Shown here in pieces: positions 37,431 to 46,636 of a stretch of DNA of 64,000 bases. Source of the stretch: Mesorhizobium loti (lineage in GTDB: Bacteria; Pseudomonadota; Alphaproteobacteria; Rhizobiales; Rhizobiaceae); the NCBI RefSeq assembly GCF_013170705.1, contig NZ_CP033334.1, forward strand, positions 4,441,501 through 4,505,500. Reading direction: 5' to 3'. Position 1 is the first letter of the stretch. Each line of letters begins with the position of its first letter. The translations under genes and the position numbers were made by a program. A model generated the notes under the pieces. That model was not told the origin of the DNA and did no database searches. It saw only the letters and a program-made list of their open reading frames with translations.

Positions 37431-38510
37431 ATGCTTGAACTGAGGAACGTCACCAAGACAGTCGGTGCGGTAGAGCACATACACGACGTGTCGCTGACCC
37501 TTCAGCACGGCTCGCTCAACGTGCTGCTTGGACCGACGCTTTCCGGCAAGACCAGCCTGATGCGGCTGATGGCCGGCCTCGATGCGCCGACCTCCGGTTC
37601 GGTCTGGTTCGATGGCCATGATGTCACGGGCACACCGGTGCAGAAGCGCAAGATCGCCATGGTCTACCAGCAGTTCATCAATTATCCGGCGATGACTGTC
37701 TATGAGAACATCGCCTCGCCTCTGAGGGTGGCCGGCGTCGAGCACGGCAAGATCGACAGCCAGGTGCGCGAGGCCGCCGCGCTTCTCAAGCTGACGCCCT
37801 ATCTCGACCGCACACCGCTCAACCTGTCGGGCGGCCAGCAGCAGCGCACGGCGCTGGCGCGCGCCATCGTCAAGAATGCCAGCCTGGTGCTGCTCGACGA
37901 ACCACTCGCCAATCTCGACTACAAACTGCGCGAGGAGTTGCGGGCCGAACTGCCGAGGATTTTTGCCGCCGCCGGCACCATCTTCGTCTATGCCACCACG
38001 GAGCCGCACGAGGCGCTGCTGCTCGGCGGCAACACGGCAACGCTGTCGGAGGGCCGCATCACCCAGTTCGGGCCGACAATCGACGTCTTCCGCAGGCCGG
38101 TCGACCTGGTGACGGCCAGGACCTTCGCCGATCCGCCGCTCAACACCATCGTGCTGGCCAAGAAAGGCGCCGACTTCCTGCTCGAAGGCGGGGTGAAGCT
38201 GCCGGTGCCATCCGAACTCGTCGGCATCGCCGACGGCAACTACACGATCGGCTTCCAGCCGCACCATCTTTCACTCGAACGGCCCAATGCCTCGGCGGTG
38301 CCGGTGCGGGCAAAGGTCACCATCACCGAGATTACCGGGTCCGAGAGCTTCATCCATCTCGATTTCGCCGATGTGCGCTGGGTGATGCTGGCGCACGGCA
38401 TCCGCGATTTCGAGACCGACGCGGTGGTCGAGGTGTTCATCGACCCGCGACACATCATGGTCTTCGACGAGTACGGCCGCGCCGTGGCCGCGCCGAAGCT
38501 TGCGGCTTGA
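37431..38510 (+). CDS. glpS: glycerol ABC transporter ATPase GlpS (H-loop histidine missing)
   Basis: 359 residues, MalK-like ATPase with a C-terminal OB-type regulatory domain. Walker A GPTLSGKT (34–41), Q-loop MVYQQFINYP, signature LSGGQ (132–136), Walker B LVLLDEP (152–158). The switch region reads YATTEPHEA where active importers read VTHDQxEA, so the H-loop histidine is threonine (about residue 190). Its partner GlpT has the histidine but a poor signature. The two presumably form a heterodimer under GlpPQ. Confidence 0.92.
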   Translation: MLELRNVTKTVGAVEHIHDVSLTLQHGSLNVLLGPTLSGKTSLMRLMAGLDAPTSGSVWFDGHDVTGTPVQKRKIAMVYQQFINYPAMTVYENIASPLRVAGVEHGKIDSQVREAAALLKLTPYLDRTPLNLSGGQQQRTALARAIVKNASLVLLDEPLANLDYKLREELRAELPRIFAAAGTIFVYATTEPHEALLLGGNTATLSEGRITQFGPTIDVFRRPVDLVTARTFADPPLNTIVLAKKGADFLLEGGVKLPVPSELVGIADGNYTIGFQPHHLSLERPNASAVPVRAKVTITEITGSESFIHLDFADVRWVMLAHGIRDFETDAVVEVFIDPRHIMVFDEYGRAVAAPKLAA

Positions 38511-38520
38511 GGAGGGCGAT

Positions 38521-39588
38521 ATGGCGCGCATCGACGTCAACCATGTCAGGCATTCCTACCTGCCGAACCCGCGGAAGGATGCCGATTTCGCGCTGCGGGA
38601 AGTGCACCACACTTTCGAGGATGGCGGCGCCTATGCGCTGCTCGGCCCGTCCGGCTGCGGCAAGACAACGCTGCTCAACATCATTTCGGGGCTGCTTCAT
38701 CCCTCGCACGGCCAGTTGCTGTTCAACGGCAGGGACGTGACCAATCTGTCGACGCAGGAGCGCAACATCGCGCAGGTGTTCCAGTTCCCGGTCATCTACG
38801 ACACCATGACCGTCTACGACAATCTGGCCTTCCCGCTGCGCAATCGCGGCGTGCCGGAGGCCGATGTCGACCGCAAGGTGCGCGAGACGCTGGAGATGAT
38901 CGACCTGGCGTCGTGGGCGAAGAAGAAGGCGAGGGGCCTGACCGCCGACCAGAAGCAGAAGATCTCGCTCGGCCGCGGGCTGGTGCGCTCCGATGTCAAC
39001 GCCATCCTGTTCGACGAGCCGCTGACGGTCATCGACCCGCACATGAAATGGGTGCTGCGCTCGCAGTTGAAGCAGCTGCATCGGCGCTTCGGCTACACCA
39101 TGGTCTACGTCACCCATGACCAGACCGAGGCGTTGACCTTCGCCGACCAGGTTGTGGTCATGTATGATGGCGGTATCGTCCAGATCGGCACGCCGGCGGA
39201 ACTCTTCGAGCGGCCGCGCCACACTTTTGTTGGCTATTTCATCGGCTCGCCCGGCATGAACGTCATGCCGGTGGCGATCGACGGCAAGACGGCGACGCTC
39301 GGCTCCCAGCGGATCGAATTGCCGGGCGCACCCAAAGCGGCCGGCGGTGCCGTCGAACTCGGCATCCGTCCCGAATATGTGCGTCTCGGCCGCGACGGCA
39401 TGGCTGTTTCAATCAGCAAGGTCGAGGATCTGGGTCGTCACAAGGTGGTGCGCGCCAAATTGGAGGGGCGCGACATCGCCGCCGTCATCGGCGAAGACGA
39501 GGCCGTTCCGGCCGAACCGAAGGTGCGGTTCGAGCCTGCGGGCATCAACATCTATGCCGATTCCTGGCGTGTCGAGATGGGGGCATAG
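38521..39588 (+). CDS. glpT: glycerol ABC transporter ATPase GlpT (degenerate signature motif)
   Basis: 355 residues from ATG behind GAGGAGGGC. Walker A GPSGCGKT (42–49), Walker B AILFDEP (161–167), H-loop VTHDQTEA with His199. The ABC signature is LTADQKQK (140–147) instead of LSGGQ. This is the counterpart defect to that of GlpS, so the heterodimer would have one consensus ATP site (GlpT Walker + GlpS LSGGQ) and one degenerate site. The glpT name here is the rhizobial ATPase, not the E. coli antiporter. Confidence 0.92.
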   Translation: MARIDVNHVRHSYLPNPRKDADFALREVHHTFEDGGAYALLGPSGCGKTTLLNIISGLLHPSHGQLLFNGRDVTNLSTQERNIAQVFQFPVIYDTMTVYDNLAFPLRNRGVPEADVDRKVRETLEMIDLASWAKKKARGLTADQKQKISLGRGLVRSDVNAILFDEPLTVIDPHMKWVLRSQLKQLHRRFGYTMVYVTHDQTEALTFADQVVVMYDGGIVQIGTPAELFERPRHTFVGYFIGSPGMNVMPVAIDGKTATLGSQRIELPGAPKAAGGAVELGIRPEYVRLGRDGMAVSISKVEDLGRHKVVRAKLEGRDIAAVIGEDEAVPAEPKVRFEPAGINIYADSWRVEMGA

Positions 39589-40455
39589 ATGGACAAGACC
39601 TGGAACAACAAGGCCTGGTTCCTGGTGCTGCCGGTGCTGGTGCTGGTGGCGTTCTCGGCCGTCATCCCGCTGATGACCGTCGTCAATTATTCGGTGCAGG
39701 ACACGTTCGGCAACAACGTCTTCTTCTGGGCCGGCACGGAGTGGTTCGAGGAACTGCTGCATTCCAGCCGCTTCTGGGAGGCGATGAGCCGCAACCTCAT
39801 CTTCTCCTTCATCATCCTCGCCATCCAGGTGCCGCTTGGCATCTTCATCGCGCTCAACATGCCGAAGAAGGGCTGGGGGGTGCCGGTCTGCCTGGTGCTG
39901 ATGGCGCTGCCGCTGCTGGTGCCGTGGAACGTCGTCGGCACCATCTGGCAGGTGTTCGGGCGCAACGATATTGGCCTGCTCGGCTACTACGTCAATGCGC
40001 TCGGCATCGACTACAATTACGTGCAGGATCCGTTCGACGCCTGGGTGACGATCATCGTCATGGATGTCTGGCACTGGACGAGCCTCGTCGTGCTGCTCTG
40101 CTATGCCGGTCTGGTCTCGATCCCGGACGCCTTCTACCAGGCGGCCAAGATCGACGGCGCCTCGCGCTGGGCGGTGTTCCGCTACATCCAGTTGCCGAAG
40201 ATGCAGCGGGTGCTGCTGATCGCCGTATTGCTGCGCTTCATGGACAGTTTCATGATCTATACCGAGCCTTTCGTCGTCACCGGCGGCGGGCCGGGCAACT
40301 CGACGACGTTCCTGTCGATCGACCTCGTCAAGACGGCGCTCGGCCAGTTCGACCTCGGTCCGGCGGCCGCCATGTCGCTGGTCTACTTCCTCATCATCCT
40401 TTTGTTGTCATGGGTGTTCTACACCGTGATGACCAATTACGACGCGGAGCGCTGA
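39589..40455 (+). CDS. glpP: glycerol ABC transporter permease GlpP
   Basis: 288 residues; the ATG follows the glpT stop with no gap. Six hydrophobic segments and the type-I permease EAA loop (YQAAKIDGASRWAVFRYIQL) that docks on the ATPases. It pairs with GlpQ in the membrane. The N-terminus starts directly with the first helix (KAWFLVLPVLVLVAFSAVIP). Confidence 0.93.
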   Translation: MDKTWNNKAWFLVLPVLVLVAFSAVIPLMTVVNYSVQDTFGNNVFFWAGTEWFEELLHSSRFWEAMSRNLIFSFIILAIQVPLGIFIALNMPKKGWGVPVCLVLMALPLLVPWNVVGTIWQVFGRNDIGLLGYYVNALGIDYNYVQDPFDAWVTIIVMDVWHWTSLVVLLCYAGLVSIPDAFYQAAKIDGASRWAVFRYIQLPKMQRVLLIAVLLRFMDSFMIYTEPFVVTGGGPGNSTTFLSIDLVKTALGQFDLGPAAAMSLVYFLIILLLSWVFYTVMTNYDAER

Positions 40456-40456
40456 G

Positions 40457-41377
40457 ATGGCCGGCGCCAATGAACGAACCGAGCGCAATGCGATGAACGG
40501 GGCAGCCGCCGCGGAAGGTCTGGCCAGTTCGCTGTCGCAGAGCGAACTCGACAGGCGGATGCGCCGCCGCGGCGAGGAATCGCGCTGGTGGTGGATCGTG
40601 CCGACGCTCTACATCTTCGTGCTGTTGCTGCCGATCTACTGGCTCATCAATATGAGCTTCAAGACCAATGCGGAGATCGTCAATTCGCTGACGCTCTATC
40701 CGCACGCGCCAACCATCGCCAACTATGTCACGATCTTCACGCAGAAGGCCTGGTATTCCGGCTATATCAACTCGATCACCTATGTCGTCATGAACATGGT
40801 GATTTCGGTGTCCGTGGCCTTGCCGGCGGCCTACGCCTTCTCGCGCTACCGCTTCCTTGGCGACAAGCATCTGTTCTTCTGGCTGCTCACCAACCGCATG
40901 GCGCCGCCGGCGGTGTTCGCGTTGCCGTTCTTCCAGCTCTACTCCGCGTTCGGCCTGATCGACACGCATATCGCGGTGGCGCTGGCGCACTGCCTGTTCA
41001 ACGTGCCGCTGGCGGTGTGGATCCTCGAAGGCTTCATGTCCGGGGTGCCGAAGGAGATCGACGAGACCGCCTATATCGATGGCTATTCCTTCCCGCGCTT
41101 CTTCATAAAGATCTTCATGCCGCTGATCGCCAGCGGCATCGGTGTCGCCTGCTTCTTCTGCTTCATGTTCTCGTGGGTCGAACTGCTGATCGCCCGCACA
41201 CTGACCACGACCGACGCCAAACCCATCGCGGCGACCATGACCCGCACAGTGTCGGCATCGGGCATGGACTGGGGGCTGCTGGCCGCCGCCGGTGTGCTGA
41301 CGCTGATCCCCGGCGCGCTCGTGATCTGGTTTGTGCGAAACTACATCGCCAAGGGCTTTGCCCTGGGGAGGGTTTGA
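40457..41377 (+). CDS. glpQ: glycerol ABC transporter permease GlpQ
   Basis: 306 residues. A charged cytoplasmic N-terminus of about 45 residues precedes six hydrophobic segments; the EAA loop reads EIDETAYIDGYSFPRFFIKI. It is the MalG-like half of the channel. It starts 1 nt after the glpP stop and ends 2 nt before glpU. Confidence 0.93.
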   Translation: MAGANERTERNAMNGAAAAEGLASSLSQSELDRRMRRRGEESRWWWIVPTLYIFVLLLPIYWLINMSFKTNAEIVNSLTLYPHAPTIANYVTIFTQKAWYSGYINSITYVVMNMVISVSVALPAAYAFSRYRFLGDKHLFFWLLTNRMAPPAVFALPFFQLYSAFGLIDTHIAVALAHCLFNVPLAVWILEGFMSGVPKEIDETAYIDGYSFPRFFIKIFMPLIASGIGVACFFCFMFSWVELLIARTLTTTDAKPIAATMTRTVSASGMDWGLLAAAGVLTLIPGALVIWFVRNYIAKGFALGRV

Positions 41378-41379
41378 CC

Positions 41380-41667
41380 ATGAATCTCGACTTCTCCTGG
41401 ATGGCATGGACCTGGCCGACGGCCGCCTTCTTCATCGTCATCGCGCTGCTGCTGGTCGGCATGGGGGTCTGGGAATACGCGTCGCCCGGCGGCAATCCGC
41501 GTGTCGGCGTGCTGCGCTTCGAGACGACGCGCGGCGATCGCCTCTTCGTTTCGCTGCTTGGCAGCGCCTTTATCCATCTCGCTTGGCTGGGTCTGATTGG
41601 GCCCAGCCTGTGGTGGGCTCTCGCTCTCTCCGTGGTCTACGCCATCGGCGTGTTCCGCTACGTATAG
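41380..41667 (+). CDS. glpU: small membrane protein GlpU (DUF2160)
   Basis: 95 residues from ATG, two to three hydrophobic segments (PTAAFFIVIALLLVGMGVWE and WLGLIGPSLWWALALSVVYA). A central motif GNPRVGVLRFETTRGDRLFV is typical of DUF2160 proteins in glycerol operons. The role is unknown; it may be an accessory subunit of GlpPQ. Its ATG overlaps no other gene and lies 2 nt after glpQ. Confidence 0.88.
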   Translation: MNLDFSWMAWTWPTAAFFIVIALLLVGMGVWEYASPGGNPRVGVLRFETTRGDRLFVSLLGSAFIHLAWLGLIGPSLWWALALSVVYAIGVFRYV

Positions 41668-41680
41668 AGGGGGAAACTGT

Positions 41681-41710
41681 TGGAGCGGCCGCGTGCTGGC
41701 GACCGCTCCA
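41681..41710 (+). other. stem-loop between glpU and glpV
   Basis: Perfect 8-bp stem TGGAGCGG/CCGCTCCA with a 14-nt loop, no T-run. It sits just before the binding-protein gene and could protect its message or mark a processing point (inference). Confidence 0.55.
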
Positions 41711-41746
41711 GATCGCACTTGAACCTTGAAAAGTGGAGGAAACACA

Positions 41747-43471
41747 ATGCGACGGCAATTCCTAACATCAACGACTGCCCTTGTGCTATTGCTCGGTGTG
41801 GGCAACGCCTATGCCGGCATGGATGAGGCAAAAGCCTTTTTGGACAAGGAGATAGGCGACGTTTCATCTCTATCACGCGCCGATCAAGAAAAAGAGATGC
41901 AGTGGTTTATCGACGCCGCCAAGCCGTTTGCCGGCATGGAAATCAAGGTCGTGTCGGAAACGCTGACGACGCACCAGTACGAGTCGCAGGTGCTGGCTCC
42001 GGCCTTCGCCGCCATCACCGGCATCAAGGTCACGCATGACGTCATCCAGGAGGGCGACGTCGTCGAGAAGATCCAGACCCAGATGCAGACCGGCCAGAAC
42101 CTTTATGACGGCTGGGTCAACGACTCCGACCTGATCGGCACCCATTGGCGCTATCAGCAGGTGCGCAACCTGACCGACTGGATGGCCAATGAAGGCAAGG
42201 ATGTAACCAATCCGGGCCTCGATCTGAAGGATTTCATCGGCTCCTCCTTCACCACCGCGCCGGACAAGAAGCTCTACCAGCTTCCCGACCAGCAGTTCGC
42301 CAACCTCTACTGGTTCCGTTACGACTGGTTCAACGACGAGAAGAACAAGGCCGATTTCAAGGCCAAGTACGGCTACGACCTCGGCGTGCCGGTCAACTGG
42401 TCGGCCTATGAGGACATCGCGGAATTCTTCACCGGCCGCGATGTCGGCGGCAAGAAGGTCTATGGCCACATGGACTACGGCAAGAAGGATCCCTCGCTGG
42501 GCTGGCGCTTCACCGACGCCTGGCTGTCGATGGCCGGTAACGGCGACAAGGGCATCCCGAACGGCCTGCCGGTCGACGAATGGGGCATCAAGGTCAACGA
42601 GAAATCGCAGCCGGTCGGCTCCTGTACGGCGCGCGGCGGCGACACCAACGGCCCGGCGGCGGTCTATTCGATCCAGAAATACCTCGACTGGCTGAAAGCC
42701 TATGCGCCGCAGGAAGCGCAAGGCATGACCTTCTCCGAATCGGGTCCGGTTCCGGCGCAGGGCAACATCGCCCAGCAGATCTTCTGGTACACCGCCTTCA
42801 CCGCCGACATGGTCAAGCCCGGCCTGCCGGTGATGAATGACGACGGTACGCCGAAGTGGCGCATGGCGCCGTCGCCGCATGGCGTCTACTGGAAGGACGG
42901 CATGAAGCTCGGCTACCAGGACGTCGGTTCGTGGACGCTGATGAAGTCGACGCCTGAAGACCGGGCGAAGGCTGCCTGGCTCTACGCCCAGTTCGTGACC
43001 TCGAAGACCGTGGACGTGAAGAAGAGCCATGTCGGCCTCACCTTCATCCGCGACTCCACCATTCACGACAAGAGCTTCACCGAACGTGCGCCGAAGCTCG
43101 GCGGCCTGATCGAGTTCTATCGCTCGCCGGCCCGCGTGCAGTGGTCGCCGACCGGCACCAATGTGCCGGACTATCCGAAGCTGGCGCAGCTGTGGTGGCA
43201 GGCGATCGGTGACGCGTCGTCGGGCGCCAAGTCGGCCCAGGAAGCGATGGACTCGCTCTGTGCCGAGCAGGAAAAGGTCATGGGCCGCATCGAGAAGTCC
43301 GGCGTCCAGGGCGACATCGGGCCGAAGCTCGCCGAGGAACACGATCTCGCCTACTGGAACGCTGACGCGGCCAAGGCGGGCAATATCGCTCCTCAGCTCA
43401 AGATCGAGACCGAGAAGGAAAAGCCGCAGACCATCAACTACGACGAACTGGTCAAGAGCTGGCAGAAGTAG
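41747..43471 (+). CDS. glpV: glycerol ABC transporter substrate-binding protein GlpV
   Basis: 574 residues from ATG behind GGAGGAAACAC. Signal peptide 1–23 (MRRQFLTSTTALVLLLGVGN then AYAG). The mature protein has a large extracellular solute-binding fold (TGIKVTHDVIQEGDVVEKIQ, LPVNWSAYEDIAEFFTGRD-like segments). The length is greater than the usual 400–450 residues but is normal for this glycerol-binding subgroup. It delivers glycerol to GlpPQ in the periplasm. Confidence 0.93.
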   Translation: MRRQFLTSTTALVLLLGVGNAYAGMDEAKAFLDKEIGDVSSLSRADQEKEMQWFIDAAKPFAGMEIKVVSETLTTHQYESQVLAPAFAAITGIKVTHDVIQEGDVVEKIQTQMQTGQNLYDGWVNDSDLIGTHWRYQQVRNLTDWMANEGKDVTNPGLDLKDFIGSSFTTAPDKKLYQLPDQQFANLYWFRYDWFNDEKNKADFKAKYGYDLGVPVNWSAYEDIAEFFTGRDVGGKKVYGHMDYGKKDPSLGWRFTDAWLSMAGNGDKGIPNGLPVDEWGIKVNEKSQPVGSCTARGGDTNGPAAVYSIQKYLDWLKAYAPQEAQGMTFSESGPVPAQGNIAQQIFWYTAFTADMVKPGLPVMNDDGTPKWRMAPSPHGVYWKDGMKLGYQDVGSWTLMKSTPEDRAKAAWLYAQFVTSKTVDVKKSHVGLTFIRDSTIHDKSFTERAPKLGGLIEFYRSPARVQWSPTGTNVPDYPKLAQLWWQAIGDASSGAKSAQEAMDSLCAEQEKVMGRIEKSGVQGDIGPKLAEEHDLAYWNADAAKAGNIAPQLKIETEKEKPQTINYDELVKSWQK

Positions 43472-43509
43472 GACTGTCTATGCGGGCGTTCACGCCCGTG
43501 TGAAATTGG

Positions 43510-43540
43510 GGGAGGCGGCGCGTTGCCGTCTCCCTTCTTT
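43510..43540 (+). terminator. partial terminator/attenuator between glpV and glpK
   Basis: A stem GGGAG/CTCCC with inner CGGC/GCCG is followed by TTCTTT. A second small hairpin CGGGCG-TTCA-CGCCCG lies just before it (43483–43498). Together they may reduce read-through into glpK and favour the binding protein. Confidence 0.55.
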
Positions 43541-43562
43541 GCGTCAAGGCGGAGGATGTTGA

Positions 43563-45056
43563 ATGAACGGTTTTGTGCTGGCAATCGACCAGGGAACGAC
43601 GTCGACCCGGGCGATCCTGTTCGATGCCCAGATGAAAGTCGTGGGCAGCGGGCAGGAGGAATTCACCCAGCACTATCCTGCCTCCGGCTGGGTCGAACAT
43701 GACCCGGAGGAGATCTGGGCAAGTGTCGCGACGACCATGAAGGCAGCGCTGAAGGCCGCTGGCCGTGAGGCGTCCGACGTTGCCGCTATCGGTATCACCA
43801 ACCAGCGTGAGACCGTCGTCATCTGGGACAGGGCGACGGGCAAGCCGATCCACAATGCGATCGTCTGGCAGGATCGCCGCACCGCGCCGCTGTGTCAGAA
43901 GCTGAAGAAGCAGGGGCTGGAAAAGAAATTCACGCGCAAGACCGGGCTGCTGCTCGATCCTTATTTTTCCGGCACCAAGATCGCCTGGATGCTCGACAAG
44001 GTGAAAGGGGCGAGGAAGCGCGCCGAGAAGGGCGAGTTGCTGGCCGGCACCATCGACAGCTTTCTGATCTGGCGGCTGACCGGTGGCAAGGTCCACGCCA
44101 CCGATGCCACCAACGCCTCGCGCACGCTGGTCTACAACATCGCGGAAAACGCCTGGGACGACGAATTGCTGGCCATTCTCAACATCCCGGCAAAAATGCT
44201 GCCCGAGGTCAAGGATTGCGCCGATGACTATGGAGCGACCGAGAAGAATCTGTTCGGCGCCGAGATAAGAATCCTCGGAGTGGCCGGCGACCAGCATGCC
44301 GCGACCATCGGCCAGGCCTGCTTCGAGCCGGGCATGATGAAATCCACCTATGGCACCGGCTGTTTTGCGCTGCTCAACACCGGCAGCGATCTGGTGCGTT
44401 CGAGAAACCGGCTTTTGACCACCATTGCCTACCGGCTGAACGGCAAGACCACCTACGCGCTGGAGGGTTCGATCTTCATTGCCGGGGCGGCCGTGCAATG
44501 GCTGCGCGACGGCATCAAGGTGATCGGCAAGGCCGAGCATAGCGGGCAATTGGCCGCCGAGGCCGACCCGACGCAGAATGTCTACCTGGTGCCGGCTTTC
44601 GTCGGTCTTGGCGCGCCGCATTGGGACGCGGATGCGCGCGGCGCCATTTTCGGGCTGACACGTAATTCCGGCCCGGCGGAATTTGCGCGGGCCGCACTCG
44701 AATCCGTCGCCTACCAGACCCGCGACCTGCTCGACGCCATGCGCAAGGACTGGAAGGGGACTTCAGCCAAAACGGTTCTCCGGGTCGACGGCGGCATGGT
44801 GGCGTCGGACTGGACGATGCAGCGCCTGGCCGACATACTCGACGCGCCCGTCGACCGCCCGACCATCCTCGAGACGACCGCGCTGGGTGCGGCGTGGCTC
44901 GCCGGCTCGAAAGCAGGGGTTTGGCCGAAGGCGAAGGAGTTTGCCAAGGGCTGGGCGCTCGAGCGGCGGTTCAAGCCGGAGATGGACGCTTCGACACGAT
45001 CCGCGAAGCTGGCGGGCTGGCGCGATGCTGTTCGCCGAACGCTGAGCGTGCCATAA
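43563..45056 (+). CDS. glpK: glycerol kinase
   Basis: 497 residues. FGGY-family motifs: [27 protein letters not shown] and [11 protein letters not shown]. It phosphorylates glycerol to glycerol 3-phosphate, trapping imported glycerol and feeding GlpD. It is the last gene of the glycerol cluster. No E. coli-type IIA-Glc regulation is implied. Confidence 0.96.
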   Translation: MNGFVLAIDQGTTSTRAILFDAQMKVVGSGQEEFTQHYPASGWVEHDPEEIWASVATTMKAALKAAGREASDVAAIGITNQRETVVIWDRATGKPIHNAIVWQDRRTAPLCQKLKKQGLEKKFTRKTGLLLDPYFSGTKIAWMLDKVKGARKRAEKGELLAGTIDSFLIWRLTGGKVHATDATNASRTLVYNIAENAWDDELLAILNIPAKMLPEVKDCADDYGATEKNLFGAEIRILGVAGDQHAATIGQACFEPGMMKSTYGTGCFALLNTGSDLVRSRNRLLTTIAYRLNGKTTYALEGSIFIAGAAVQWLRDGIKVIGKAEHSGQLAAEADPTQNVYLVPAFVGLGAPHWDADARGAIFGLTRNSGPAEFARAALESVAYQTRDLLDAMRKDWKGTSAKTVLRVDGGMVASDWTMQRLADILDAPVDRPTILETTALGAAWLAGSKAGVWPKAKEFAKGWALERRFKPEMDASTRSAKLAGWRDAVRRTLSVP

Positions 45057-45087
45057 CAGCCGCCTCAGAACGGCTTGGGGTGGGGAT

Positions 45088-45564
45088 ATGCAGCCAGACT
45101 GGTATGATGCTTGGCGCGACGAGGCTTTTAAACAGCTAACCGCCAGGAATGCCATGTTGGCGAAGGAGTTTCGTCTCGGCCACTGGTCACGTTACGACTA
45201 CGATCTGACGATCGGTAGGCTTTTGTTCTCGCAGGACGGAGCCGTCAAGGTTGTCGCCGAGATTCAGATTGCCGGTACCACGAGTGCCAGGGCAAGTAAC
45301 TGGCTCTGGGCTTGGGCAAATTCAAACTTGCCCGACCGGCTCCTTAGCGATGCGAAGCAGGTTCGATCCTTCGGAGAGATGAATAGCATTGACGAACTCG
45401 CCCAATCCTATGTGACGGATGAGGACGATCAACTGGAAGCGCTTGGTTGGGAACTTAGCGCGGTGATGTCCCGAATCTGCAACGGGTTGGGGATCTATCG
45501 ATGCCCCGGCAGTGACGGCGGGGGTCTTTATCTGATGCTTAAGACAATCGAGTGGGCAAGGTGA
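45088..45564 (+). CDS. DUF6882-like protein of unknown function
   Basis: 158 residues, soluble and helical/strand mixed. The segment NWLWAWANSNLP after a strand region (RLLFSQDGAVKVVAEIQIAGTTS) is the family hallmark I recall for DUF6882, and the end GGGLYLMLKTIEWAR fits. Related proteins occur as stand-alone cytoplasmic proteins; some are seen near toxin or immunity genes, but there is none here. Base composition is lower in GC and less GC-biased at codon third positions than its neighbours. Confidence 0.65.
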   Translation: MQPDWYDAWRDEAFKQLTARNAMLAKEFRLGHWSRYDYDLTIGRLLFSQDGAVKVVAEIQIAGTTSARASNWLWAWANSNLPDRLLSDAKQVRSFGEMNSIDELAQSYVTDEDDQLEALGWELSAVMSRICNGLGIYRCPGSDGGGLYLMLKTIEWAR

Positions 45565-45599
45565 TGCGAAAACTGTTCGTCTTGACCAATCGACGAGAT

Positions 45600-45628
45600 G
45601 TCCGCGCCGTTGCCGGCGCGGACTTTAC
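45600..45628. terminator. intrinsic terminator between convergent genes
   Basis: Perfect 10-bp stem GTCCGCGCCG-TTGC-CGGCGCGGAC followed by TTTACT on the plus strand. It lies between the DUF6882-like gene and the convergent BA14K gene. Confidence 0.8.
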
Positions 45629-45661
45629 TCAGCACTTTTCAGTTACACCAACACGCTTGGA

Positions 45662-46150
45662 TCAATAAGGGGAACGGCATTCCCGCCTCGGGCCGTAATT
45701 CGGCTGGAAGGTGTTGTCCGAAGCCCGGTAGCTGCGGTAGTGGTCGTAGCACCACTGCACATGGGAATTGCCTTCGTAGACGCGGTGGTTTTCGCTGTTG
45801 ACGATTGCACCCGTGATCAGCGCGCCGGTCGCGAAGGCTGCCAGCGGGAACCAATAATCGCCGTGGCGGCGATAGCCGCGATGGTATTCGCGATAGCCGC
45901 GATGGCCATTCCAATAGCCGCCGCCGTCGTTGTTGCGAGCAAAGTTGCGATTACCGTTGAAATGACGATTGCCGAAATTGCGGTTGAAGTGACGGTTGTT
46001 CATCCACGGCTTGTAATCGACCGTCTGCACATCGCTCGAAGCCGATGCCGCCTGCGGCACAAACATCTGCGCTGCATTGGCAGGCACAGCAGCCGCGGCA
46101 AACGAAGCCGAAAGTGTGGTCGCCAGTATACCCGTTACGATCTTATTCAT
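45662..46150 (-). CDS. BA14K family exported protein
   Basis: 162 residues from ATG ([20 protein letters not shown]). Signal peptide 1–26 (PANA). Then an Asn/His/Arg/Gly-rich stretch ([40 protein letters not shown]), a membrane helix ([20 protein letters not shown]) and the BA14K signature [20 protein letters not shown]. The family is named for a Brucella 14-kDa antigen with lectin-like activity. Location is periplasmic/cell envelope. A longer upstream frame lacks a signal peptide. Confidence 0.85.
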   Translation of the reverse strand: MNKIVTGILATTLSASFAAAAVPANAAQMFVPQAASASSDVQTVDYKPWMNNRHFNRNFGNRHFNGNRNFARNNDGGGYWNGHRGYREYHRGYRRHGDYWFPLAAFATGALITGAIVNSENHRVYEGNSHVQWCYDHYRSYRASDNTFQPNYGPRRECRSPY

Positions 46151-46275
46151 GGTCTTCTCCTTCGAAAGGGTGATTGACGTCCCTTGTGGCGAGACAACGG
46201 GTGATATGGGCGAAGGTTCCTCGCCAAATCCCAAGTTGCTGATTTGTAATGTTTCTCCGGGTTGTACTCGTGTCG

Positions 46276-46338
46276 GCGGGAGGGCTGCGCCTTTATGTCT
46301 GCGGGAGGCTGCTAATGCTGCGGGAAGGCTGTGCCTTT
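46276..46338. repeat. short imperfect direct repeats upstream of the BA14K gene
   Basis: GCGGGAGGGCTGCGCCTTT (46276–46294) recurs as GCGGGAAGGCTGTGCCTTT (46320–46338), with a shorter copy GCGGGAGGCTGC (46301–46312) between. No protein is encoded here. Role unknown; could be regulatory or a slippage remnant. Confidence 0.45.
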
Positions 46339-46413
46339 GCTTCGCCAAGAGCTTGCGGCTCGTGACCGAAGTGGGCAGGGAATTATAATGGCAGGTTTTT
46401 TTTGTTGAGCGAA

Positions 46414-46489
46414 TGGTGAGCGCGATGGGATTCGAACCCATGACCTACTGATTAAAAGTCAGTTGCTCTACCGGCTGAGCTACGCGCTC
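46414..46489 (-). tRNA. tRNA-Lys (anticodon TTT)
   Basis: 76 nt including an encoded CCA. The 7-bp acceptor stem is GAGCGCG/CGCGCTC, the D arm GCTCAGCCGGTAGAGC, the anticodon loop CTTTTAA within CTGA/TCAG (anticodon TTT) and the T arm ATGGGTTCGAATCCCAT. It reads lysine codons AAA and AAG. No integrase or direct repeat beside it, so no sign that it is an attachment site. Confidence 0.97.
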
Positions 46490-46636
46490 CCGCGGGCTAT
46501 AAAGGCCGCCCTCGAAATTGCGCGGAACATAGGGAGAGTGCCTCGACCGGTCAACCGGAAAAGAACGCCCGCGAGCCAGACTTTTCAACGACCAGTCAGA
46601 CCTTTGAGCCGCACCGCAGGAATGCGCTACGATCGC

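Noticed and set aside
46414..46489. tRNA-Lys as an integration site
   Set aside because: No integrase gene, no direct repeat of the tRNA end and no abrupt change to foreign genes on either side was seen.
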